Shown piece after piece: positions 1 through 8,443 of a DNA stretch of 64,000 nucleotides (position 1 is its first letter; every line of letters begins with the position of its first letter). The stretch comes from Pseudarthrobacter sp. NIBRBAC000502772 (lineage in GTDB: Bacteria; Actinomycetota; Actinomycetes; Actinomycetales; Micrococcaceae). The position numbers and the translations under genes are program-made. Location of the stretch: NCBI RefSeq assembly GCF_006517235.1, contig NZ_CP041188.1:868001-932000 (forward strand), written 5' to 3'. The notes beneath the pieces were generated by a model that did no database searches, had not been told where the DNA came from, and was given only the letters and a program-made list of their open reading frames with translations.

Positions 1-260
1 AGCCCGGCAGCGAAGACCGGGTAGCCGAGATGATGCGCCAGCTGACCGATGAAGTGAGGCAGGAGCCCGGGAACCAGCTGTTCCTGCCGTATACCCGGGA
101 AGCGAATCCCCGTGAGTACTTCGTATTCGAGGTCTACGCAGACGAGGCCGCCTTCCAGGAACACATCAGCGCGGACTACGGTGCCCGCTTCAACGGCGAG
201 CTCGCGGACCTGATCGAAGAGGACGGTTCGGTGCTCACCTGGCTGCAGCCGGTGCACTGA
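1..260 (+). CDS. Antibiotic biosynthesis monooxygenase (ABM) domain protein, 5' partial
   Basis: The reading frame is open from the left edge to a TGA at 258-260, so the N-terminus lies outside the window. The visible 85 or so residues fit the ABM (ferredoxin-like dimeric) fold: a helix with an EPGN turn, then FLPYTREANP, the YFVFEVYADEAAF strand-helix and a conserved His in QEHISADY. Known family members are small cofactor-independent quinol or polyketide monooxygenases, and many also serve as detoxifying enzymes or have no known substrate. The internal ATG at 30 is probably not the true start, because ABM-like sequence continues upstream of it (PGSEDRVAE). Substrate cannot be read from sequence. 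It converges on the GH32 gene across a strong hairpin. Confidence 0.75.
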   Translation, partial: PGSEDRVAEMMRQLTDEVRQEPGNQLFLPYTREANPREYFVFEVYADEAAFQEHISADYGARFNGELADLIEEDGSVLTWLQPVH

Positions 261-295
261 CCACCGCTCTTCAGACAGTCTGCGCAGACGCCAAA

Positions 296-354
296 TCCCG
301 GGCTTGTCCGCGATTCCTAACCTTGAAGGCAGGGTTCAGCGGACAAGCCCGGGA
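296..354. terminator. Bidirectional hairpin terminator between convergent genes
   Basis: A perfect 16-bp inverted repeat pairs 296-311 with 339-354 (arm TCCCGGGCTTGTCCGC) around a 27-base loop, itself able to form a small inner stem. It sits between the stop of the ABM gene and the stop of the GH32 gene, so it can end transcription from both sides. Confidence 0.75.
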
Positions 355-363
355 CGGTTCAGC

Positions 364-3069
364 CTACTTCTGGCGGTCCCTGACCGGGCTGGTCAACGTG
401 CTGAACATCGACTGCGCCACCGGAGTCACGGTGATTGACTTCAGCTGCGCCGTGCCGCCGTCGGCAAAGAGCGCCACCTGGTTAGCTCCCGCTTCGGGGA
501 ACACTTGGTCCGTGATGGTCCGCTGCCCGCCTTGGGTGAAGACCTCCACGGAAGACCTGTCGATATACACCCGCAGGGTAACTGTGCCGTCTGCATCCAG
601 GGTGACGGGCGCGGAGTCCACGGAGGTGAACAGCGGATGGAAGCCGGTGTCTCCCGAATTCTCCCGGTCCACGTACACCTCGCCGGTGGTCCGGTCGTAG
701 CCGATCTCGGTGGCGGTGTTGCCGATCCCCAGTACGGTGATTCCGGCCCGTGAAGCCGTGCCCGGCGCGAGCGTGACGTCGATCCGCTGTACCTGGCCCC
801 AGGCAGCCGCTGGCAGCGCAGTGGTCCCCGGGGCAATGTCCCGGGCGCGCTTCTCGGTGTAGCTCGGCTTCGCAGCCAGGTCATCCACCTGCTTGACAGC
901 CTTCTGGGTGAGGCGCGGTCCGGCCGGAGTCTGCGTCAGCGCGACTTCCCGGGGCAGCGACATGGCGCTGCGCCAGGGCGAGGTGGGAATGGCCTGCGCG
1001 TAGTCCCAGTTGTTCATCCAGCCCAGCATCACGCGTTTGTCCTGGGGCATGTTGGCGAACGAAACGGAGGCATAGTAATCCCGGCCGTAGTCCAGCCAGT
1101 CGTAGGTCTGGATCCGCGGTGTGGCCGCCTGCTCCGACGCCACGAACTCATCGGCCAGGATGTGGCCCCAGCCGAAACGGTTGTTATCCACCACCCTGAT
1201 GCTGGCCTGTCGGCCCTTGAATTCGGCAACGTTCCACGAGGCCCAGTCCAGAACCTCGCTGTTGGCGCCGGTGGCGGTCCGGACCACCTGGCCGTCCACC
1301 ACCAGGTTCACCGTGGTCTCGTCGGACCGCGGCACCGCGGCCTGGTCGGTGAGCATGACGTGGTCCAACGTCAGGTGGCCCCAGCCGCCCGTTGCCTGGT
1401 CCACGATCCGCAGCTGGGCTTCCTGCCCCGCGAACTCGGAAACGTCCCAGCCCTTCCAGTTCAGGGCGCCGGCATCGTCCCCGGCCAGCGTCCGGACGAC
1501 GTTGCCGCCCACCAGCAGCTGCACCTCCAGCTGCTGGCCTGAGCCCGCGGCCCTGTGTCCGCCGCCCACCAGCATGCTCATGAAGTCCCGGGAGAGCGTG
1601 AACGACGGCGACGTCAGGGTTCCCTGCCTGTCGTCGCCCGGTGCACCGCCGGTATCAAACGTGTTGATCCGCTTGGCGCCGATATAGAAGTCACCGCCGG
1701 AGGTGGCGGGCTGGAACGAAGGTGCGAGGTCGGCGGTTCCGGTCCAGCCGGCGTCGGCCATTGACGTTCCGTCCGGGACCTCGAACCCGTTGAACAGGAG
1801 GTCACCGGCCGGCGGGGTGTTGTCCAGCTTGTCCGAGACACGGGGATGCTGGCCGCCGCCCACCAGGAAATTCAGGTAGTCGCTGTTAACGGTGAACTGC
1901 GGTGATTCCGCGGTGCCCACTGGCCAGTCGCCGTCGTTGAAGGAGTTGATCAGCCCAGCCCCGGCAAAGCCGCTCACAGTGTTCTGTCCCGGCAGCGAAC
2001 CGGTGGCTGGCGTATCTCCGAACGGGCCGTTCTTCCAGTTTCCTGGCTCGTTGGCCACGGTCCAGCCGTCGTAGGTGCCGTTGTTGAAGCCTGCCAGCGG
2101 GGTTCCGGCGGGGAGGGCATCGCTTGCCTTGGTTGTCTCGGACGTGAAGGTTGTGCCGTCGAAGTCGCCAACAAAGTACTGCCCGGCCGATCCGCCCGCG
2201 ACGCCGCCGGGGTTGATGTTGACCACCATGACCCACTTGATGTTGGCGGGGTCGCCATCAACAGCCAGCGGGAAGAGGTCCGGGCACTCCCAGAGCCCGC
2301 CCGTGGCGTTGGCCGGCCCGAACTCGCTCAGGAGCGTCCAGTCCTTGAGGTTCCCGGATTTGTAGAGCAGAACCTTGTGGTCGGTGGCTTCGACGGCGGC
2401 CATCACCCAGTAGCCGCCGCCATCGGGGGTGCTGTACCAAAAGACCTTGGGGTCGCGAAAGTTTGCCGAGTTGCGGTTCAGTACCGGGTTCGCGTTGTAC
2501 TTGGTCCAGGTCTGGCCGTCGTCCAGGCTGTAGGCGAGCGACTGTGCCTGCAGGCCCTGGTGGGGTGAGCCCGGCTTGTACGCGCTGGTGTAGACGGCGA
2601 CCAGCGGCGGGTTCTCCGCGGTTCCGAACCCTGTGGTGTTGTCCTTGTCCACCACAACGCTGCCGGAGAAGATGTCCTGCTGGTCATCGGTGGCGATGGC
2701 CACCGGCTGCTCCGTCCAGTGCGTCAGGTCCTTGGACGTGGCATGCCCCCAGGACATGTTGCCCCACGTATTTCCCGACGGGTTGTGCTGGTAATACAGG
2801 TGGTAAACGCCCTTGTGGAAGACCATTCCGTTGGGATCGTTCATCCAGTTCTGTTTCGGCGAGTAGTGGAAGGCAGGCCGGTACTGTTCCCCGCCGAGGG
2901 GCGTTCCGGAGCCGGAGCCAGCGTCGGAAACGGTTCGTGAGGCTGGTGTGGTTGCCGTTTCTGCCGTGCCCCAGGCCGGGGCCGAACCGGCGAGTGTTGC
3001 GGCGAGGCTGAGGCCTGCCAGGGTGAGTGCCGAACACGTAAGGACGGTTCGGGATTTGTTGATCTGCAT
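364..3069 (-). CDS. Secreted GH32 fructanase (levanase/exo-inulinase type) with nested accessory-domain insertion
   Basis: 901 aa. A Sec signal peptide is visible (basic start, hydrophobic residues 9-30, Ala-rich cleavage region near 31-37). GH32 hallmarks: WMNDPNG at 75-81 with nucleophile Asp78, FRDPK at 204-208 with the transition-state Asp206, and WECPD at 260-264 with acid/base Glu261. The propeller is interrupted at about 316-650 and resumes at YDWLDYGRDYYAS. It is followed by the usual C-terminal beta-sandwich (RSSVEVF near 838-844). The insert contains two copies of one module, the second lying inside the first. GH32 enzymes hydrolyse beta-fructosides; secretion suggests levan, inulin or sucrose outside the cell. 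The exact linkage preference (2,6 or 2,1) is not readable. A LacI-type operator lies just upstream. Confidence 0.9.
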   Translation of the reverse strand: MQINKSRTVLTCSALTLAGLSLAATLAGSAPAWGTAETATTPASRTVSDAGSGSGTPLGGEQYRPAFHYSPKQNWMNDPNGMVFHKGVYHLYYQHNPSGNTWGNMSWGHATSKDLTHWTEQPVAIATDDQQDIFSGSVVVDKDNTTGFGTAENPPLVAVYTSAYKPGSPHQGLQAQSLAYSLDDGQTWTKYNANPVLNRNSANFRDPKVFWYSTPDGGGYWVMAAVEATDHKVLLYKSGNLKDWTLLSEFGPANATGGLWECPDLFPLAVDGDPANIKWVMVVNINPGGVAGGSAGQYFVGDFDGTTFTSETTKASDALPAGTPLAGFNNGTYDGWTVANEPGNWKNGPFGDTPATGSLPGQNTVSGFAGAGLINSFNDGDWPVGTAESPQFTVNSDYLNFLVGGGQHPRVSDKLDNTPPAGDLLFNGFEVPDGTSMADAGWTGTADLAPSFQPATSGGDFYIGAKRINTFDTGGAPGDDRQGTLTSPSFTLSRDFMSMLVGGGHRAAGSGQQLEVQLLVGGNVVRTLAGDDAGALNWKGWDVSEFAGQEAQLRIVDQATGGWGHLTLDHVMLTDQAAVPRSDETTVNLVVDGQVVRTATGANSEVLDWASWNVAEFKGRQASIRVVDNNRFGWGHILADEFVASEQAATPRIQTYDWLDYGRDYYASVSFANMPQDKRVMLGWMNNWDYAQAIPTSPWRSAMSLPREVALTQTPAGPRLTQKAVKQVDDLAAKPSYTEKRARDIAPGTTALPAAAWGQVQRIDVTLAPGTASRAGITVLGIGNTATEIGYDRTTGEVYVDRENSGDTGFHPLFTSVDSAPVTLDADGTVTLRVYIDRSSVEVFTQGGQRTITDQVFPEAGANQVALFADGGTAQLKSITVTPVAQSMFSTLTSPVRDRQK

Positions 3070-3106
3070 GGATAGGGGTGCCCTTCATCGCGCGTGCCTA
3101 GAAATA

Positions 3107-3158
3107 GACAACGTTGTCAGTGACTGGAACGGTAGGGGATGTCCACAAGACAAGTCAA
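3107..3158 (-). promoter_or_regulatory. Promoter and LacI-family operator of the GH32 gene
   Basis: A perfect 12-bp palindrome GACAACGTTGTC at 3107-3118, 38 bases before the GH32 start, has the central CG typical of LacI/GalR operators. On the minus strand a TTGACT -35 (3153-3158) is followed after 18 bases by a weak TACCGT, putting the operator just downstream of the predicted transcription start, where binding would block transcription. No LacI gene lies in the window. Confidence 0.65.
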
Positions 3159-3310
3159 CGGTTCGAAGCGGTCACGTGCCGATGGTGAAGCGGACCGGCG
3201 GCGGCCCCTGCAATAATCGGAACCAACGTGTGTCCGGGGCGCAGCGAAGCCCCGGCGTGCAAAGCAGCAATGTAAGTTCGGGCCCATCACACCAGACGAG
3301 GCGGACATCC

Positions 3311-5572
3311 ATGAAGGCTCCAGACCAGCAGCACGCTCAAACTTTCGGAACGCCGGTACCGGCCGATGGTGATGCGGGCGGTCATGAGCCCGTGGACCAG
3401 CACCTTCTCCAGCGTTTGGCGGACGCACATGGCGTAGGCACCTCGTTCCACGGCTGGGACGGGCTTCCGCACAGCGTCGCCCCGGAGACGCTGACCAAGG
3501 TCCTCGCCGCGCTGGGCGTCCCCGCCCACACGAACCAGCTGATCGAGATTGCCCTGGCCGAGGCGGAAGTGGCGCCGTGGCGGCGGATGCTGCCGCCCGC
3601 CGTCGTGGTCCAGCAGGGCCAAACCGCACTGGTTCCCGTCCACGTCCGGGACGGTTCGACAGCGCGTCTGACAGTTGTGCTGGAGGCCGGTACGGGCGGG
3701 CCCGTGGACGCTGTCCAGCAGGACGTCTGGGTGGCGCCCCAGGACGTGGATGGCGTGGCCACCGGCAGGGCCACCTTCGCCGTGCCGGCGGGGTTGCCGC
3801 TGGGTTGGCACACGCTGCAGGCAGAGTCCGACGGCGTCACAGCCGAGGGCACGCTGGTGGTGGTTCCGGCGCGGCTCACCACAGCCGATTCCCTGGCGGA
3901 GCGTCGGGGATGGGGCCTGGCCACGCAGCTCTACTCCGTGCGGTCCAAACGTTCCTGGGGGATCGGCGACTTCGCCGACCTCGCGGATCTGGCCACGCTC
4001 AGCGGCGCCCGTGGTGCGGACTACGTGCTGGTCAACCCGCTGCACGCCGCTGAACCCGTGCCGCCGGTCCAGCCGTCGCCCTACTCGCCGTCCACGCGGC
4101 GCTTCTTCAACCCGCTGTACATCCGGGTGGAGGCCATCCCGGAAATCGCCTACCTGAAGCCGCGTAAGCGCGCGGCGCTGGACAGCTTGCAGGAGCAGGT
4201 CCAGGCCCTGAACAAGGACGGCGAACGGCTGGACCGGAACGCCGCATACGCCGCCAAGCTCCAGGCCCTGGAACTTCTCTATCACGCCCGGCGCTCGCCG
4301 GCGCGGCAGGCAGCGTTCGACGAATTCTGCCGGATCTCCGGCACCGGGCTGGATGATTTCGCGCTGTGGTCCGCCATCCGGGAAGACCTGGCACCGGACC
4401 ATCCGGTCTGGACGGACCCGGACTGCGCGCTGGGTTCCCCTGAGGCGGAGTCACTGCGCGGGAAGCTTGCGGACAGGATCGGGTTCCACCGCTGGCTGCA
4501 GTGGATCTGTGACGAACAGCTTGAGAACGCGCAGCAGGCGGCGCGCCGGGCGGGGATGCGGTTGGGCGTGGTGCACGATCTTGCCGTGGGCGTGGACCTC
4601 AGCAGCGCCGACGCCTGGACCCTCCGCGATGTCCTGGCGCCCGGGATCAGCGTGGGGGCACCGCCGGACATGTACAACCAGCTGGGCCAGGACTGGAACC
4701 AGCCGCCGTGGCATCCCACCCGCCTGGCGGAGGCAGGCTACGCACCGTTCCGGAACATGCTCTCCACCGTGCTCCGGCATGCCGGCGGCATCCGGGTGGA
4801 CCACGTGCTGGGCCTGTTCCGCCTCTGGTGGGTGCCGGCCGGCAATTCCCCGCGCGATGGCGCCTATGTCACGTACGACCACGAAGCACTGATCGGTATC
4901 CTGGCGCTGGAGGCCCAGCGTGCCGGCGCCGTTGTGATCGGCGAGGACCTGGGAACCTTCGAGCCGTGGGTGCGCGACTACCTCGCTGACCGCGGCATTC
5001 TGGGCACCTCCATCCTCTGGTTCGAGAACGACGGCGATTCACCCCTGCCGCCGGAGCTGTACCGCACGCAGGCACTCGCCAGCGTCAACACCCACGACCT
5101 GCCGCCCACCGCCGGCTACCTGGCGGGCGACCATGTGGCGCTTCGCAGCAGGCTGGGCCTTCTGGAACGCCCCGAGGCGGAAGAGCGGGCGGAGCACACG
5201 GCCACGCTCGAAAAGATGATGGGGCTGCTGCGGGAACGCGGCCTGCTGCCTGACAGTGGCGCCTCCGCCGACGGGAGCCACGGTGGTGCTGGCGGCAACG
5301 GTCCCGACGGCGGCGGCAGCGAGGAACGCACCATAGAGGCGCTGCACCGCCTGCTGGCCCAGACGCCGTCGGTCCTGCTTGGGGTGGCGCTGGTGGATGC
5401 CGTGGGGGAGCGGCGGGTGCAGAACCAGCCCGGCACCACCGAGGCGCTGTACCCGAACTGGCAGGTCCCGCTCGGCGGTCCGGACGGTAAGCCGGTGTTT
5501 ATCGACGACCTTCCCGGAAACACGCGGTTCAACACATTGCTGGGTGCCGTCTCGGAGGCGCTCCGCGGCTGA
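3311..5572 (+). CDS. malQ: 4-alpha-glucanotransferase (amylomaltase)
   Basis: 753 aa from ATG 3311, preceded by GAGGCGG; the frame is open further upstream, but homology-like sequence begins at about residue 28. GH77 motifs: GIGDFADL near 217-224, GGIRVDHVLGLFR with nucleophile Asp497, VIGEDLGTFEPWV with acid/base Glu545, and NTHDLPPT at 593-600. The roughly 190-residue N-terminal extension with beta-rich character is typical of the long actinobacterial/gamma-proteobacterial MalQ type. It disproportionates maltodextrins in the cytosol, releasing glucose and longer chains. A Gly-rich insert (GGAGGNGPDGGGS) near residues 656-668 is probably a surface loop. It stands alone between divergent GH32 and convergent lactate genes. 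Confidence 0.93.
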   Translation: MKAPDQQHAQTFGTPVPADGDAGGHEPVDQHLLQRLADAHGVGTSFHGWDGLPHSVAPETLTKVLAALGVPAHTNQLIEIALAEAEVAPWRRMLPPAVVVQQGQTALVPVHVRDGSTARLTVVLEAGTGGPVDAVQQDVWVAPQDVDGVATGRATFAVPAGLPLGWHTLQAESDGVTAEGTLVVVPARLTTADSLAERRGWGLATQLYSVRSKRSWGIGDFADLADLATLSGARGADYVLVNPLHAAEPVPPVQPSPYSPSTRRFFNPLYIRVEAIPEIAYLKPRKRAALDSLQEQVQALNKDGERLDRNAAYAAKLQALELLYHARRSPARQAAFDEFCRISGTGLDDFALWSAIREDLAPDHPVWTDPDCALGSPEAESLRGKLADRIGFHRWLQWICDEQLENAQQAARRAGMRLGVVHDLAVGVDLSSADAWTLRDVLAPGISVGAPPDMYNQLGQDWNQPPWHPTRLAEAGYAPFRNMLSTVLRHAGGIRVDHVLGLFRLWWVPAGNSPRDGAYVTYDHEALIGILALEAQRAGAVVIGEDLGTFEPWVRDYLADRGILGTSILWFENDGDSPLPPELYRTQALASVNTHDLPPTAGYLAGDHVALRSRLGLLERPEAEERAEHTATLEKMMGLLRERGLLPDSGASADGSHGGAGGNGPDGGGSEERTIEALHRLLAQTPSVLLGVALVDAVGERRVQNQPGTTEALYPNWQVPLGGPDGKPVFIDDLPGNTRFNTLLGAVSEALRG

Positions 5573-5617
5573 CCGATGCCGCAGCTGACCTCGACCGGTA
5601 AGCCGCATTGCCGTGGG

Positions 5618-8443
5618 TCAGCGGGTAACCTCCTCCAGGAGTTCCAGCACGTGGCGGTACTGCGCGCCGGTTGCCCGCGTCATGCCCAGTTCGCAGGTCC
5701 GGTTGCAGGAGGCGTGCGCCGCAGCGCTCATGTCCGCCACTTCCGCGGCCTGCTTTGCGGTAGCTGATGCCGTCAGCTCCGGGTGCAGCATGCCGCGGTC
5801 CCCGGCGAATGCGCAGCAGCCCCAGTTTTCCGGGACCTCCACGCGATCGGCGACGGCGCCGGCCACGGCACCGAGGGCATCGTTGAGCCCCATCCGGGTG
5901 GAGGAGCAGGTGGGGTGCAGGGCCAACGACTCCAGCTTCCGGTGGTCGGGCAGTCCGGGAAGGATCCGGTCCGCAACGAAATCCACGGCGTCCACCATGC
6001 GCAGTGGACGCTGCCTTGCTGCCGGCGTGTCCGATTCGACGGCCTGTCGCAGGCCCTCGGTGCAGGAGGACGCGTCGCAAACGATGGGCAGCTCGCCGTC
6101 CCGGGTGGCCGCCCGGAGCGCTGCGAGGGTCTTCTCCCGCATCGTTTCCTTGCCGGCGACCATGCCTTTGGAAGACCAGGGGGTGCCGCAGCAGAGGCCG
6201 TCGATCCCTTCCGGGACAAGGAGCAGGAGCCCTGCCCTGGCACAAAGCTGTTCGAAGCTGTACTGGACGCCTTTCCCGGGGCTGTCCTGGGCCGTACCCG
6301 CGGGCCCGAACATCGTCCCCACGCACGCAGGAAAGTAGACAGCATCCACTTCGCCCGCCGGAGTCGGACGCTTCCGCACCGGACCGCCGCCCGGCATTTC
6401 GGCCGAATACAGCGGGACTGTGTCTGCCCCAAGGACTGCCCGCGCGGCCTTGTTTGGCGGGGCGATGGCGGTGGCCGGGAGTCTGTTGACCACTGTCAGG
6501 GCCAGCGAAGCACCCCGGGTGACGCCCTCCCAGTGCTTGGCGGCGGCATTCCACACGCCGTTGGCGAGCGGGCCGGCGTCGGCCTTCCGCAGCTTTTTGA
6601 CGAGCGATCCGGTGTTGATGTCCACCGGGCAGGCCGTCTGGCACATCCCGTCCACGGCGCACGTATCCACAGACTCGTACTCGTAGTCCTTTTCCAGTTC
6701 CTTGACCAGCGCCGTGTTCCCGGCGAGCCGCGCGGATTCGATGGCGCGTAGCGTGACGATCCGCTGCCGCGGCGTCAGGGTGATGTCCTTGCTGGGGCAC
6801 ACCGGCTCGCAGTAGCCGCAGGAGACGCACCGGTCCACCTCCTCGGCGACCGGCGGCGCGGTCTTAATGTGCCGCAGGTGCGCCAGGGGGTCTTCGTCCA
6901 TAAGCACGCCCGGGTTGAGCATCCCGGCAGGGTCGAACAGCCGCTTGATGCTGCGCATGACGTCATAGAGCTCATCGCCGTATTGCCTGCGGACGTAGGG
7001 TGCCATGACGCGCCCTGTCCCGTGCTCGGCCTTCAGCGATCCGCCCCCGGCCAGGACCAGGTCCACCATGTCTTCGGTGAAGGCGCTGTAACGGTCCAGT
7101 TCTGCGGCGGTGGCGAAGCCGTCGGTGAGCATGAAGTGGACATTGCCGTCTTTGGCGTGGCCGAAGATCACGCTGTTGCCGTAGCTGTACTTGTCGAAAA
7201 GCCCGATCAGTTCCCGGCACGTGCGGCCCAGCACCGGGACAGGGACCACAATGTCTTCCAGCAGCGCGGTGGTGCCCTGGGGGCGCGCACCGGCGACGGA
7301 GGCGTAGAGGCCCTTGCGCAACTGCCAGAGCTGGCCGCGTTCGCGGGAATCGCCGGTGAACCGGGCCGGAGCGGACAGTCCGAAGCCCTGGAGGATGCCC
7401 TTGCCGTTGACCTGGAGCTCTGCCAGATGTCCGGCGCTGCCGGCGGAGTACTCCACAAGGAGTGCTGCATGCTCCCGGACCGTCAGGTCCTGCACGACGG
7501 CGGGAGTTCCCTTGAGCGTCTGGCCCACCTTGAGCGACAAGGCATCCATCAGCTCAATGGTGGCGGCTCCTGTCTCGACGAGGGCGGGCAGCGCCGCGTT
7601 GGCGGCCTCAAGGTCCGGGAACACCAGCAAGCCCGCGGCGGCGTGCTGGAGCCGCGGGACGGTGCGAAAAACCGCCTCCGCCACGAAACCCAGGGTGCCT
7701 TCGCTGCCGACGATCAGGTGGGCCATGATGTCGACCGGGCTCGTGAAGTCCAGCAGGGAGTTCAGGCCGTAGCCCATGGTGTTCTTCATGGAAAACTGCT
7801 GCCGGATCCGGTCGACGGAGTCGGGGTTGTTCCGGACGCGCTCCGCCAACCGGGCCAGGCCTGCATAGAGTTCCGGCTCGAGGGCGCGGAGTTTCCGGTC
7901 GGCGTCCGATGCACCGGTGTCGATCACGGTGCCGGAGGGCAGCACCACCGTCAACGACTCCAGGGTGCGGTAGGTGTTATCTACCGTCCCGCAGTTCATG
8001 CCGGAGGAGTTGTTCGCCACCACGCCGCCGATCGTGCACGCCGCCTCACTGGCCGGGTCGGGGCCGAATTTCCGGCCGTAGCGGGCGAGCCTCGCGTTGA
8101 GGGCCCTGACCGTGACGCCGGGCTGGACGCGGACCCGCGCGCCGTCGTCGAGCACCTCGATGTCCCGGAAGTTGCGGCGCACGTCCACCAGCACGCCGTC
8201 GGTGACCGCCTGGCCGCTGAGGCTGGTCCCGCCGGACCGGAACGTCAGCGGCACACCCTGGGCGGCGCTGGCGCGCAACAGTCCGCCTACTTCCGCAGCA
8301 TTCCCGGCTGTGACCACAGCTTGCGGGATCAGCAGGAAATGCGATGCATCATGGGCGTTCGCGTGCAGGTCGATCGCCCGGGTCTTCACCTGGGCAGGAT
8401 CCTTTACCGCCGCCCGCAGGCCAGCCAAGTCCAGGGGTGTCAT
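5618..8443 (-). CDS. FAD-linked D-lactate/glycolate-type dehydrogenase with Fe-S domains (Dld-II type)
   Basis: 941 aa. An N-terminal FAD-binding type 4 domain (RSGGTSLSGQAV at 69-80, GGVVANNSSGMNCG at 139-152, IVGSEGTLGF at 244-253) is followed by the FAD-oxidase C domain (HGTGRVMAPYVRR near 474-486). Then come two 4Fe-4S motifs (CVSCGYCEPVCP from Cys539; CAVDGMCQTACP from Cys595) and a C-terminal CCG-type domain (GLCCGTPWSSKG, NWGCCAFAGDRG). This fusion architecture is that of membrane-associated quinone-linked D-lactate dehydrogenases. Glycolate or D-2-hydroxyglutarate are alternatives. Its ATG overlaps the permease TGA by four bases, so the two are translationally coupled; lactate is therefore the likely substrate. 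Confidence 0.85.
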   Translation of the reverse strand: MTPLDLAGLRAAVKDPAQVKTRAIDLHANAHDASHFLLIPQAVVTAGNAAEVGGLLRASAAQGVPLTFRSGGTSLSGQAVTDGVLVDVRRNFRDIEVLDDGARVRVQPGVTVRALNARLARYGRKFGPDPASEAACTIGGVVANNSSGMNCGTVDNTYRTLESLTVVLPSGTVIDTGASDADRKLRALEPELYAGLARLAERVRNNPDSVDRIRQQFSMKNTMGYGLNSLLDFTSPVDIMAHLIVGSEGTLGFVAEAVFRTVPRLQHAAAGLLVFPDLEAANAALPALVETGAATIELMDALSLKVGQTLKGTPAVVQDLTVREHAALLVEYSAGSAGHLAELQVNGKGILQGFGLSAPARFTGDSRERGQLWQLRKGLYASVAGARPQGTTALLEDIVVPVPVLGRTCRELIGLFDKYSYGNSVIFGHAKDGNVHFMLTDGFATAAELDRYSAFTEDMVDLVLAGGGSLKAEHGTGRVMAPYVRRQYGDELYDVMRSIKRLFDPAGMLNPGVLMDEDPLAHLRHIKTAPPVAEEVDRCVSCGYCEPVCPSKDITLTPRQRIVTLRAIESARLAGNTALVKELEKDYEYESVDTCAVDGMCQTACPVDINTGSLVKKLRKADAGPLANGVWNAAAKHWEGVTRGASLALTVVNRLPATAIAPPNKAARAVLGADTVPLYSAEMPGGGPVRKRPTPAGEVDAVYFPACVGTMFGPAGTAQDSPGKGVQYSFEQLCARAGLLLLVPEGIDGLCCGTPWSSKGMVAGKETMREKTLAALRAATRDGELPIVCDASSCTEGLRQAVESDTPAARQRPLRMVDAVDFVADRILPGLPDHRKLESLALHPTCSSTRMGLNDALGAVAGAVADRVEVPENWGCCAFAGDRGMLHPELTASATAKQAAEVADMSAAAHASCNRTCELGMTRATGAQYRHVLELLEEVTR

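Noticed and set aside
2948..3310. 121-codon upstream extension of malQ
   Set aside because: It overlaps the divergent GH32 gene start, its promoter and operator; Arg/Val-rich with no family similarity.
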